Assembly (NCBI RefSeq): GCF_009765905.1
Contig: NZ_LMUO01000015.1
Location: forward strand, 549,238 to 613,237
Direction: 5' to 3'
Length of the DNA stretch: 64,000 nt
Source of the DNA: Mucilaginibacter sp. L196
GTDB taxonomy: Bacteria; Bacteroidota; Bacteroidia; Sphingobacteriales; Sphingobacteriaceae
The position numbers and the translations under genes were made by a program. Shown one piece after another: positions 45,055-53,944 of the stretch; the first letter of the stretch is position 1; each line of letters opens with the position of its first letter. Below the pieces are notes generated by a model. That model made no database searches. It saw only the letters and a program-made list of their open reading frames with translations, and was not told where the DNA came from.

Positions 45055-45636
45055 ATGTTAATATACAGTTCATATACTGATAGTGAATTGGTCGACTTAT
45101 TAAAGTCGGAGGGATATGCTGCATTTACTGAAATTTATGAACGTTATTTTGGATTGCTGTATGTTCATGCGAAAAAGAAAGTAAGGGATCAGGAAGAAGC
45201 CCGTGATATGGTACAGGAGATATTCATATCACTATGGAATCGTAGGGAATTTATGGAACCTGAAAAGGGTATCTCGTCTTATCTGTATACTGCACTTAGA
45301 AATAAGATCATTGATTGGTTCGCTCATCAGGACGTAAATTCTCGCTATGTTAATTCGTTTCAAGTTTTTGCTAATACAGGTAATTGCGTTACTGATTATC
45401 TTGTTAGAGAAAATCAGTTCGCGGCGCTGATTGAGAAAGAGGTACATTCTCTTCCGCCCCGTATGCGTGAAATATTTGAATTAAGCCGGAAGGTGCATTT
45501 AAGTCATCGCGAGATTGCAGAACAACTAAATATTTCTGAACTAACCGTAAAAACCCAAATTAAATATGCGCTTAGAACATTGCGGGTGCGTTTAGGCATA
45601 TTAATTTATTTCTACTTTTTAATGAAAATGAAATAG
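45055..45636 (+). CDS. ECF sigma factor of locus C
   Basis: This 193-aa FecI-like sigma factor has region 2 (AAFTEIYERYFGLLYVHAKKKVRDQEEARDMVQEIFISLW) and region 4 (MREIFELSRKVHLSHREIAEQLNISELTVKTQIKYAL). It ends in the hydrophobic tail LGILIYFYFLMKMK. It is a close paralog of the locus A sigma at 9045. The FecR gene begins 99 nt later. It should direct transcription of the locus C transporter. Confidence 0.95.
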   Translation: MLIYSSYTDSELVDLLKSEGYAAFTEIYERYFGLLYVHAKKKVRDQEEARDMVQEIFISLWNRREFMEPEKGISSYLYTALRNKIIDWFAHQDVNSRYVNSFQVFANTGNCVTDYLVRENQFAALIEKEVHSLPPRMREIFELSRKVHLSHREIAEQLNISELTVKTQIKYALRTLRVRLGILIYFYFLMKMK

Positions 45637-45735
45637 TATTTATTAATTTCATATATAGTAAATATTATTTTTTTCTTATACCCCCACTGCCCAAGTTGAC
45701 CGTATTATCTTTTATTAATACGAATACTCAGCATC

Positions 45736-46854
45736 ATGGATAATCAGCAGGCTAAACAATTATTAACTAAGTATATAAATGGTGGTTGTACATCTGACGA
45801 AAAATGTTTGGTTGAAAGTTGGTATTTGAAAACACACAATAGTGGTTCGGTATCACATAAGGAAATTGAAGAGTCTATGAAAATAGTCCAAATGGCATTA
45901 CCTCAAAGACTAACGCCTGTTCATAAGCTGTGGCCCAGAATCGTCGGTGCCGCATCAATATTTCTTTTTCTGTCTATTGGCGGTTATTTCCTGGCCCATA
46001 AACGATCACCTCGACAAATTACCCAGAATAAAATAAATGATATCGGTACTGTAGGTAATAAAGCAATCTTAAAATTAGCCAATGGACAGCAGTTGCTTGT
46101 TACTGATGCAAAAAAAGGTTTGCTGGTTCAACAGGTCAATACCCGAATAATTGAGACAAAAGATGGCCGACTGACTTATAACAATACAACAGGCAATGTA
46201 AATGGTAATATGCTATATGATACCTTGATTGTGCCCCGTGGTGAACAACATCAGGTGAAGTTTGCTGACGGGAGTATTGCCTATCTCGATGCTGATACTA
46301 AACTCCGCATCCCCGAAAACTTTAATGGGAGTGACCGTACCGTGGAATTAATCAGCGGTCAGGCCCTATTCCATGTTGTACATAACTCAGTGATTCCATT
46401 TAGGGTAAAGGTAAAAGGACAAATCACTCAAGATATTGGCACTGAGTTTAATATTAATGCCTACACGGATGAACCGGGCATAAAAACAACGCTAATTGAA
46501 GGTAGCGTTGAAGTTTTGGTTCATGCCCAAACAACCTTTCTGAAACCTGGACAGCAAATTATAACTCAAAATGGCAATAAATCAATTAAAGTTAAGAATG
46601 TTGATCTGGAGGAGGTTATGTCCTGGAAAAATGGTTTTTTCGATTTTAATAATGAAGATCTTGAAAGTATTATGCGGAAGGTTTCCCGCTGCTATAATGT
46701 AGATATAATATATACTGACAATAGTCTGAAATCACAATTATTCAGCGGTATGCTATCACGATTTAAGAATGTTTCGCAATTGCTGAAAAAGTTGGAACTA
46801 ACCGGGGCGGTACATTTTAAAGTGCAGGGTCAAAAGATAATTGTCAGTAAATAA
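45736..46854 (+). CDS. FecR anti-sigma factor of locus C
   Basis: This 372-aa protein has a cytoplasmic N-terminus (QQAKQLLTKYINGGCTSDEKCLVESWYL) and a membrane helix near 69-91 (LWPRIVGAASIFLFLSIGGYFLA). The FecR domain contains IVPRGEQHQVKFADGSIAYLDADTKLRIP and QDIGTEFNINAY, and the DUF4974 C-terminus ends KIIVSK. It is the predicted membrane link between the STN domain of the SusC at 47060 and the sigma at 45055. Confidence 0.93.
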   Translation: MDNQQAKQLLTKYINGGCTSDEKCLVESWYLKTHNSGSVSHKEIEESMKIVQMALPQRLTPVHKLWPRIVGAASIFLFLSIGGYFLAHKRSPRQITQNKINDIGTVGNKAILKLANGQQLLVTDAKKGLLVQQVNTRIIETKDGRLTYNNTTGNVNGNMLYDTLIVPRGEQHQVKFADGSIAYLDADTKLRIPENFNGSDRTVELISGQALFHVVHNSVIPFRVKVKGQITQDIGTEFNINAYTDEPGIKTTLIEGSVEVLVHAQTTFLKPGQQIITQNGNKSIKVKNVDLEEVMSWKNGFFDFNNEDLESIMRKVSRCYNVDIIYTDNSLKSQLFSGMLSRFKNVSQLLKKLELTGAVHFKVQGQKIIVSK

Positions 46855-47059
46855 GGGATAAACTAAGTAAACAAACCCATTAATTTAAATTAGAACCCAT
46901 TACATTATAGGAGAAAAAAAGAGAAAAGACTTTGAAAAACCGAAAAGGTTAAGCATGAAAAAGAAAAGGACCCCGAGTTGCGATCGAAGCCCTTATGCTG
47001 TTGGTTAACCGAAAACTATTGTGTGAACAAATATTTCAGAAATTTAAACAGACAAACAA
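46855..47059 (+). promoter_or_regulatory. FecR-SusC leader of locus C
   Basis: This 205-bp gap contains an imperfect inverted repeat in which GGTTA-AGCAT is matched by ATGCT-...-TAACC further along. It encloses a purine-rich run and CCCCGAGTTGCGATCGAAGCCC. The end before the start codon (CAAACAAATGTATA) resembles the same point in locus A. The promoter could not be assigned. Confidence 0.35.
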
Positions 47060-50000
47060 ATGTATAAAATTTATACTAATTTTTTGTGTTGGCTTCAATG
47101 CCGCATTCCTAAAATCGCGCTAATCATGAAACTCATCACCGTTTTATTGTTTGCAATCATTATGCAAGTAAGTGCGACAGGATTTGCCCAAAAAGTCACT
47201 TTAAAAGGTGACAATATATCTTTAATGCAATTATTCAAAGAGATCAGGAAACAAACCGGTTATGGTGTTCTTTACCAGAGTGATAAAGTAAATACTACAA
47301 TTGTTATCAAGGCTGATTTTAAAAATGCGCCACTAGATCAGGTACTAAATGAAAGTTTAAAAGGACAGGCTTTGACGTATACTATTGATGAAAAAATAAT
47401 AGTCATTAAGGAAAAGGAAATTCTCCTTCAAGGTAAGCCTGCGCTAACTCCTGTAGTTAAGGACACGACATTTAGCATTAAAGGCCATGTTGTTGATGAA
47501 AACGGAAAACCCCTTTATGGAGCGTCAGTAATGATAAAGGGAACGAAAATCGGCCATGTCACAAATATGGACGGGTCATTTTATATTTCTAATGTCCATC
47601 AAGGTATGTCAATTCAAATTTCTTTTATTGGCTATTTAACAAAAGTTGTAAAGGCTGTTCCAGATTTAGAAAATATTGTTCTTGAGGTGAGTAGTAATGA
47701 ACTTGATGAAACCCATGTTATCGGATACGGCAGGGAATCCCGGCGTTTTAGTGTCGGATCGACGGCGAATGTAACAGCTGCCGATATAGAAAAACAGCCA
47801 GTTACGAATGTTCTACAGGCACTGGAAGGACAGGTTGCCGGTCTTACGGTAACTCCAACAAGTGGGGAACCAGGTGTAACAACTCAGGTACAGGTAAGAG
47901 GTCAAAATAGTATTGGTGTTGATGTGTTTGGTAGTAAATTTTATGATCAGCCACTAATTATCATAGATGGAGTGCCAATTGCCTCGCAAAATTTAAACGT
48001 CAATACGATCCAGCCCTTCTTTACCACATTCGGTGCAAATGCCTATACCGGCTTTAGCGCCATGAACAACATAAACCCTGATGATATAGAAAGTATAAGT
48101 GTACTTAAAGATGCTGATGCAACGTCGATATATGGCACTCAAGGCGCCAACGGCGTTATACTAGTTACTACAAAAAAAGGAAAGGCAGGAAAAACCACGA
48201 TGAATGTTTCTGTAAATACCGGCTATAACACAGATGCACGGCCTGTGCAATTCCTTAATACACCGCAGTATCTGCAATACCGTAATGATGCCTTTAAAAG
48301 TGATGGGCTTACACCTAGCAATAATGCTAATTTGCAGACCTACGCTCCAGACCTAACCGTTTTTGATCAAAATAAGTACACCAATTGGTTCAATACTTTT
48401 TTCGGAAAAACATCGAATCAAACTGATGCACATGTCAGTTTATCAGGTGGGTCAGTAAATAATACGTTTTTAATATCAGGAGGCTATACCGGTTCCGACT
48501 ATAATTATCCTGGGAATTTCGCTGACAAACGATTAACCTATCATAGTTCATACCATCATCAGTCACAGGATAACCGGCTAACTATTGATTTTGGAACGGA
48601 TTATTCATATGATCATAATAATCATTTTAACAATAGCAACGCTTTACCAGCCTTAAATCCCCCAAATTTACCGGACTTGCTGGATGCGGCTGGTAACCTA
48701 GTTTGGAGTTATAAAGGAGCTGACCTTACCTTTTATCAAGCCTACGCTTATTTGAAACAACCTGTAGACTTACAGAACTATAACCTGAAAAATAGCTTAA
48801 ATATCTCCTATAAATTGGCACCCGGCTTAAGCATGAGCGCAAATATGGGATATAGCCGGGTTGATGTAAATGAATCTGAAGAGTTTCCATCCAATTCACA
48901 AACCCCGGATTACCCATCATATCCGGGTAGTAGTTTTGTAAATAGCACCTACCAAACTATTAATATAGAGCCGCAACTGGATTATAGCCACACAATAGGA
49001 AAAGGTGAATTTTCCGCCCTTTTAGGCAGTACCTATAAAAAAAATGTCCAATCGTCGAATTCACAAGATGGTTATGGGTATACAAGTGATGCTCAATTGG
49101 GTTCTATAGATGGGGCATCAACTGTATATGATAACGATAACAGCTCAATCTACAAGTACAGTGCAGTTTTTGGGCGGGTTAAATATATTTACGATCAGGA
49201 ATATATTATCAGCTTAACCGGGCGTAGAGATGGTTCCAGCAATTTTGGGCCGGGGAGGCAATTTGGAAATTTTGGTTCAGCAGGTTTAGGATGGATATTT
49301 TCAGAAGAGAAGAGTTTTAAAGATGCTCTGCCATTTGTTAGTTATGCCAAAATTTCAGGTAATTACGGAACCAGTGGTTCTGATGGAATTGCCCCTTACC
49401 AGTTTCAGTCGTTTTACGCGGCTGTTACTTATCCTATTGCTCCTCCCTTTCAGGGTGTCAAGCCAATATCGCCACAAAATCTTAACAATCCCGACTACAG
49501 CTGGGCCACAAAAAAATCCCTGGATTTGGGACTTGACCTCGGTTTCTTGAAAGACCAGCTGTTAATGAATATTACTTATTACCGAAATCGGGAGGGCAAC
49601 CAGCTACTTAATTATCCGCTTGCCAGCCAAGCAGGTTTTACATCCGTACTTGAAAATTTAGATGCGACTGTTCAAAACACCGGTTGGGAATTTACCATTA
49701 ATTCAAAAAATATTGCAACCAAAAATTTCAAATGGACAAGTAGTTTTAATATTTCGGCGAACCGCAATAAATTAGTTTCATTTCCGGGCCTCGCAAATTC
49801 CAGTTATGCGTCAGATTATGCCATAGGTAAATCGACCAGTACAGTTTTTGTTGTTAAATATAAAGATGTTAACCCAACTACAGGTCTGTTTGAATTTTAT
49901 GGTGCAAACGGACAGGTTACATCCAATCCCGATTATTATGATAGTGCCGCGCAGGGCGGAGACAGGGTATCTACAGTAGACTTGCAACCAAAATTCTACG

Positions 50001-50485
50001 GTGGCTTAGGCAATAATTTTTCTTACAAGCGCTTAACCTTATCCGTTTTTTTCCAATTCTCCAAACAAACTGCGCCTAATTATTTATATACTCTTTATTC
50101 CCTTAATTTAATACAAAGCGGTTTGTTCAATGTTCCGACCCAGGTAATGAATAACTATTGGAGAAATCCTGGGGACCATACACAACTGCAACGATTAACA
50201 GCTACGTACTCCGATCCTGTTATTACAGCGGGTCAGGCATTTACCTACTCCTCGGGAGCCTATAGCGATGATACTTATCTTAGACTGAAGACCCTGTCTT
50301 TATCTTATGCCCTACCGGGTGTTTTTCTCAAGAAATTAAACCTTACTAATTTCAGGATCTATGCCAATGTCCAGAACCTGCTGACCTTTACTGATTACAA
50401 GGTTGGTGATCCCGAACTGCCGGGTGGCTATGCAAACTATTCTCTGCAGCGTACTTTGGTGTTCGGTTTATCTTTTAATCTTTAA
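47060..50485 (+). CDS. SusC/RagA TonB-linked outer-membrane transporter with STN domain (locus C)
   Basis: The product is 1141 aa. A leader is followed by signal peptide LITVLLFAIIMQVSATGFAQ, an STN domain (about 45-110) and a carboxypeptidase-regulatory-like domain (about 140-215). The plug contains VLKDADATSIYGTQGANGVILVTTKKG near 355. The barrel ends LVFGLSFNL. It shares long identical stretches with the locus A transporter, for example TGRRDGSSNFGPGRQFGNFGS, and is its nearest paralog here. The substrate remains unknown; like A it is embedded in a sigma/FecR relay. Confidence 0.95.
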   Translation: MYKIYTNFLCWLQCRIPKIALIMKLITVLLFAIIMQVSATGFAQKVTLKGDNISLMQLFKEIRKQTGYGVLYQSDKVNTTIVIKADFKNAPLDQVLNESLKGQALTYTIDEKIIVIKEKEILLQGKPALTPVVKDTTFSIKGHVVDENGKPLYGASVMIKGTKIGHVTNMDGSFYISNVHQGMSIQISFIGYLTKVVKAVPDLENIVLEVSSNELDETHVIGYGRESRRFSVGSTANVTAADIEKQPVTNVLQALEGQVAGLTVTPTSGEPGVTTQVQVRGQNSIGVDVFGSKFYDQPLIIIDGVPIASQNLNVNTIQPFFTTFGANAYTGFSAMNNINPDDIESISVLKDADATSIYGTQGANGVILVTTKKGKAGKTTMNVSVNTGYNTDARPVQFLNTPQYLQYRNDAFKSDGLTPSNNANLQTYAPDLTVFDQNKYTNWFNTFFGKTSNQTDAHVSLSGGSVNNTFLISGGYTGSDYNYPGNFADKRLTYHSSYHHQSQDNRLTIDFGTDYSYDHNNHFNNSNALPALNPPNLPDLLDAAGNLVWSYKGADLTFYQAYAYLKQPVDLQNYNLKNSLNISYKLAPGLSMSANMGYSRVDVNESEEFPSNSQTPDYPSYPGSSFVNSTYQTINIEPQLDYSHTIGKGEFSALLGSTYKKNVQSSNSQDGYGYTSDAQLGSIDGASTVYDNDNSSIYKYSAVFGRVKYIYDQEYIISLTGRRDGSSNFGPGRQFGNFGSAGLGWIFSEEKSFKDALPFVSYAKISGNYGTSGSDGIAPYQFQSFYAAVTYPIAPPFQGVKPISPQNLNNPDYSWATKKSLDLGLDLGFLKDQLLMNITYYRNREGNQLLNYPLASQAGFTSVLENLDATVQNTGWEFTINSKNIATKNFKWTSSFNISANRNKLVSFPGLANSSYASDYAIGKSTSTVFVVKYKDVNPTTGLFEFYGANGQVTSNPDYYDSAAQGGDRVSTVDLQPKFYGGLGNNFSYKRLTLSVFFQFSKQTAPNYLYTLYSLNLIQSGLFNVPTQVMNNYWRNPGDHTQLQRLTATYSDPVITAGQAFTYSSGAYSDDTYLRLKTLSLSYALPGVFLKKLNLTNFRIYANVQNLLTFTDYKVGDPELPGGYANYSLQRTLVFGLSFNL

Positions 50486-50496
50486 ATTTTATTAAT

Positions 50497-51906
50497 ATGA
50501 GAAATTTTTCACTGCATAAAATTAAATTATTAGGCGTTGTTATAATACTTATCTTAACCATCTCCTGCAAAAAACTGATTGAAATACCGCCTAGCCCGCC
50601 CCAAGATATTGCTGCGCAGGATGTGTTTGTAGATAGCACTAGCGTGATTGGCGCTATAGCGGGTGTATATAATAATTTTAATGAATCAACACAAGTATTA
50701 AGCGTAAACAACGGATTAATCACCGCTAGCACAGGGCTTTCAGGGGATGAACTATTAACCACAACAGGCGAACCTGCATTTTCCCAGCTTTCAAATAATG
50801 CGATATTGCCGAGTAACTCCAATATGGAAACGTTGTGGAGTAGTTCCTATTTAAGCTTATATCCAGTAAACGATTGCCTTACGCGTATAGCCAGTAGTAC
50901 GGGAATAAGTGAATCACTGAAGCAACAGCTTACAGGTGAGCTTAAAACAGTGCGCGCTTTGTATTATTTTAACCTTGTTAATTTATTCGGCGGGGTTCCG
51001 ATTGTTACATCTACAGTTTATAAAACAACGAGTTTACTTCCCCGGGCTTCAGTAGTCGATGTTTATAATCAAATAATTGACGATTTAACCGATGCCCGGA
51101 AGCGACTTAACGGAAATTACCCATCCGATGGACATATCCGTCCAAATATTTATGTTGCCTCTGCATTGCTTGCCAAGGTTTATTTGTATCAGAGTCAATG
51201 GCAAAATGCTGTTGACATGGCCAGTCAGGTAATAAATTCTGGCGATTATAGGCTAACAGACTCTCTCAATAGCGTATTTTTGGATAGAAGTTCCGAAGCC
51301 ATCTGGCAATTACCTGCCGAAAATCCAAATCAAGGAGTTGTGGAAGCCGCAACATTTCTGCCCTCTGACGCTTTTACCATATCTCCCTTCCCTTTGACTG
51401 CAACTTTATTAAACTCTTTTGAACCAGGAGATCAACGGAAAATTAAATGGGTAGGAACGCAAATTTTATCTGACAATAACGGGAATAATGTCTCTTATTA
51501 CTATCCTTTCAAATATAAGAACCGTAATCAGGCACAGCCGGCTGAAGATTATATGATTTTGAGGCTTGGGGAGCAATATTTGATCCGTGCAGAAGCGTTG
51601 GCTCATTTAAGCAACATAACCGAAGCTTTGCAAGACGTAAACATGGTACGCCATAGGGCGGGATTGCTGCCCTATGCTGGCGCTATGGACCAGGCTTCTG
51701 TTTTAGCTGCTATTATGCATGAAAGGCAAACTGAACTTTTTTGTGAATGGGGCAATCGGTGGTTTGACCTGCAAAGGACGGGAACTATTAATTCAGTGTT
51801 GAATGGAGAAAAAACAGGATGGAAAAGTACAACTGATCCTTTATATCCTATCCCTTTAACAGAAAAACAATCTAATCCTAATCTTACTCAGAACCCGGGT
51901 TATTGA
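50497..51906 (+). CDS. SusD/RagB lipoprotein of locus C, stop codon split by an intron
   Basis: This 469-aa SusD homolog has lipobox LTISC near residue 24 and the family segments GELKTVRALYYFNLVNLFGGVPIV and HERQTELFCEWGNRWFDLQRT. It ends TQNPGY, exactly the usual SusD C-terminus. The unspliced message stops with TGA formed partly by the group II intron. If the intron is removed, the exons join as TAT-TAA, giving the same protein with a TAA stop. So the insertion is silent for the protein in both forms. Confidence 0.93.
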   Translation: MRNFSLHKIKLLGVVIILILTISCKKLIEIPPSPPQDIAAQDVFVDSTSVIGAIAGVYNNFNESTQVLSVNNGLITASTGLSGDELLTTTGEPAFSQLSNNAILPSNSNMETLWSSSYLSLYPVNDCLTRIASSTGISESLKQQLTGELKTVRALYYFNLVNLFGGVPIVTSTVYKTTSLLPRASVVDVYNQIIDDLTDARKRLNGNYPSDGHIRPNIYVASALLAKVYLYQSQWQNAVDMASQVINSGDYRLTDSLNSVFLDRSSEAIWQLPAENPNQGVVEAATFLPSDAFTISPFPLTATLLNSFEPGDQRKIKWVGTQILSDNNGNNVSYYYPFKYKNRNQAQPAEDYMILRLGEQYLIRAEALAHLSNITEALQDVNMVRHRAGLLPYAGAMDQASVLAAIMHERQTELFCEWGNRWFDLQRTGTINSVLNGEKTGWKSTTDPLYPIPLTEKQSNPNLTQNPGY

Positions 51907-53785
51907 GCGCCATGAATGATTTGCGCAGCAAATCAGTGCTGTTTGAATGATGGGAGTAGGTCTCCCGGTATCGGCTTACAGGAGCAGGTACCAAACCGCT
52001 GCTAAGCTGCTCTGGTAAAGAGCCGGGGTGGGGAGCGTTAGCAGAAAAGACAGTTTGAAGCTGTCAGGTATGTATAAAGAAGATGAATGCAAATGAACTG
52101 CCGATGAGGCGTCGAAAGGATTAAATGATGTCAAAAGTAAGGTACAGTAGCACTTTATTACCAGTTGGGAGGACGACCTGTTTACCGTCCCAATGGCATC
52201 CGGCGTATAGGCAGCATGAGCTTTATACAGGCATTCAGGCGGAACTTGGGAACCTATCGGGACGATGTGAAGAGAAAAGGTCAAGCGGAAGAACCCGCAA
52301 GTCCGAAAGTATCGATGCGTCCCACAGGGACAGAGCCATCCGTAGTACCAGCGAAGTTGCTGTAATGGCAATGGAGGGAAGGGGTGGCATTATCAGGTGC
52401 TATACAACAATAGAAACTGTTAAAGGGGCAACCTACAGGAGGTATAACGATGTATAGGCCAAAACCATATTGTATTTCGAGAAAATCGGTACAGGAAGCT
52501 TACTTGAAGATCAAAGCCAATAAAGGCGCAGCAGGTGTAGACCAGATGAGCATGGAAACTTTTGAAAAAGAGCCACAGAAACATTTGTACAAGCTATGGA
52601 ACCAAATGAGTTCCGGTAGCTATATGCCCCCTGCAATCAAATTGGTGGAGATACCAAAGAAAGATGGCGGTAAAAGGCCATTGGGCATACCTACGATAAC
52701 CGACCGTATCGGACAGGCGATGGTAACCAAAGAATTGGCGCAGGTGGTCGACAACCTGTTCCATGAAGACTCTTATGGTTATCGCCCGAAGAAATCAGCC
52801 TTACAGGCCGTAGCCAAAGCACGAGAAATGTGCATGAGGTATGAATGGGTACTGGACGTTGATATCAAAGGGTTCTTTGACAATATTCCACACAACCTGC
52901 TAATGAAAGCAGTAGCGAAGCATGTACAGGAACAATGGATGCTGTTATACATCGAAAGATGGCTGACAGCCCCACTGCAACTGGAGGATGGCACCATAGT
53001 AGCAAGGACGAAAGGCGTACCGCAAGGTTCCGTGATCGGCCCGATATTATCCAACCTCTACCTGCATTATGCGATGGATATGTGGCTGGTAGCCAATTAT
53101 CCCGACTGCCCTTTCGAGCGGTATGCAGATGACGCAGTTATCCACTGCGACAAAGCATTCAACGTGGAAAAGTTAAAGATCGCGTTAGGCAAAAGGCTAA
53201 AAGCTTGCGGGCTGGAACTGCACGAGGAAAAGACAAAGATCATCCATTGCAGGGACAGCAACCGAACACGGAAGTACACCAAAGGTGTAAAGTTCGATTT
53301 CTTAGGCTACACGTTCAAGCCCCGACAGGCTCAGAACGGTGAACGGAAAGAAGACTTCACCAACTTTCTGCCGGCAGTAAGCACAAAAGCCAAAGCATCG
53401 ATGAATTCAAAGCTAAATGCAATGCCCATTCTTCGGATACCGGGCATCGAGATCGAAGCTGTTGCTAAAGCGATGAACCCTGTCCTGCAAGGCTGGATAA
53501 ACTATTACGGAAAATTCTATGCCAGTGAATTGAAAGGCTTCATGAGAAGAATCAACGCAAAGTTGGCCAACTGGGCAATACGGAAATACAAAGGGCTACG
53601 AACCAGCTTAACAAGTGGAATGAAATGGGTGAGCAGCCTTTGCAGGCGCAAACCTGACTTATTCGCTCACTGGACATTTGGTGCAAAGCCTAACATGGTT
53701 CAAAGGTATTGGGAGCCGTATGCGGTGAGAGCTGCACGTACGGTTCTGATAGAATCTCAGGCTGAAATGCTTGGGTTTACTTACT
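51905..53785 (+). mobile_element. Group II intron inserted in the susD stop codon
   Basis: This is a complete group II intron of about 1.88 kb. The 5' end is close to GAGCGCC at 51905 and the 3' end close to 53785. A structured 5' region of about 540 nt carries the ribozyme domains (for example GTAATGGCAATGGAGGGAAGG near 52361). A reverse-transcriptase/maturase reading frame follows. Domain V is at 53713-53746. Domain VI at 53751-53781 has a candidate bulged branch-point A at 53779. One-base ambiguity at the ends cannot be resolved, since the flank reads TATT at one side and ACTAA at the other. Confidence 0.88.
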
Positions 53786-53787
53786 AA
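52450..53787 (+). CDS. ltrA: Group II intron reverse transcriptase/maturase
   Basis: This 445-aa intron-encoded protein has the RT fingers/palm (KDGGKRPLGIPTITDRIGQAM, DVDIKGFFDNIPH, KGVPQGSVIGPILSNLYLHYAMD) and catalytic YADD at residues 225-228. A maturase/thumb region follows (NPVLQGWINYYGKFY). No HNH endonuclease domain is visible. The last about 30 residues are translated from domains V and VI, and the stop codon TAA is completed at the downstream exon. That is unusual, because these proteins normally lie wholly in domain IV. The protein promotes splicing and retrohoming of its own intron. Confidence 0.93.
   Translation: MYRPKPYCISRKSVQEAYLKIKANKGAAGVDQMSMETFEKEPQKHLYKLWNQMSSGSYMPPAIKLVEIPKKDGGKRPLGIPTITDRIGQAMVTKELAQVVDNLFHEDSYGYRPKKSALQAVAKAREMCMRYEWVLDVDIKGFFDNIPHNLLMKAVAKHVQEQWMLLYIERWLTAPLQLEDGTIVARTKGVPQGSVIGPILSNLYLHYAMDMWLVANYPDCPFERYADDAVIHCDKAFNVEKLKIALGKRLKACGLELHEEKTKIIHCRDSNRTRKYTKGVKFDFLGYTFKPRQAQNGERKEDFTNFLPAVSTKAKASMNSKLNAMPILRIPGIEIEAVAKAMNPVLQGWINYYGKFYASELKGFMRRINAKLANWAIRKYKGLRTSLTSGMKWVSSLCRRKPDLFAHWTFGAKPNMVQRYWEPYAVRAARTVLIESQAEMLGFTY
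53713..53746 (+). ncRNA. Group II intron domain V (catalytic hairpin)
   Basis: This 34-nt hairpin starts GAGCCGTATGCGGTGAGAGC and ends GCACGTACGGTTC. It has the canonical AGC catalytic triad, GNRA-type loop GAGA and two-nucleotide bulge layout of bacterial domain V. It is followed by the domain VI stem (53751-53781). It lies inside the reverse-transcriptase reading frame and encodes the residues WEPYAVRAARTVL. Confidence 0.88.
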
Positions 53788-53944
53788 GCGGGATTTTAAG
53801 AACAAATACGAAAGGAATTGTAAATGGCATTATTAAGGAAAAGTATTCCCGATAATAATGCGGGGCAGCCTATATCTTAATAATTTCTAATTAGATCACG
53901 AGAAAATGCTTAGTTAGGTTTCAAATAAAAATAAATTAACAAAC

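Noticed and set aside
52125..52457. Frames of 110 and 66 codons before the intron reverse transcriptase
   Set aside because: They lie in the structured ribozyme domains of the group II intron and resemble no protein.
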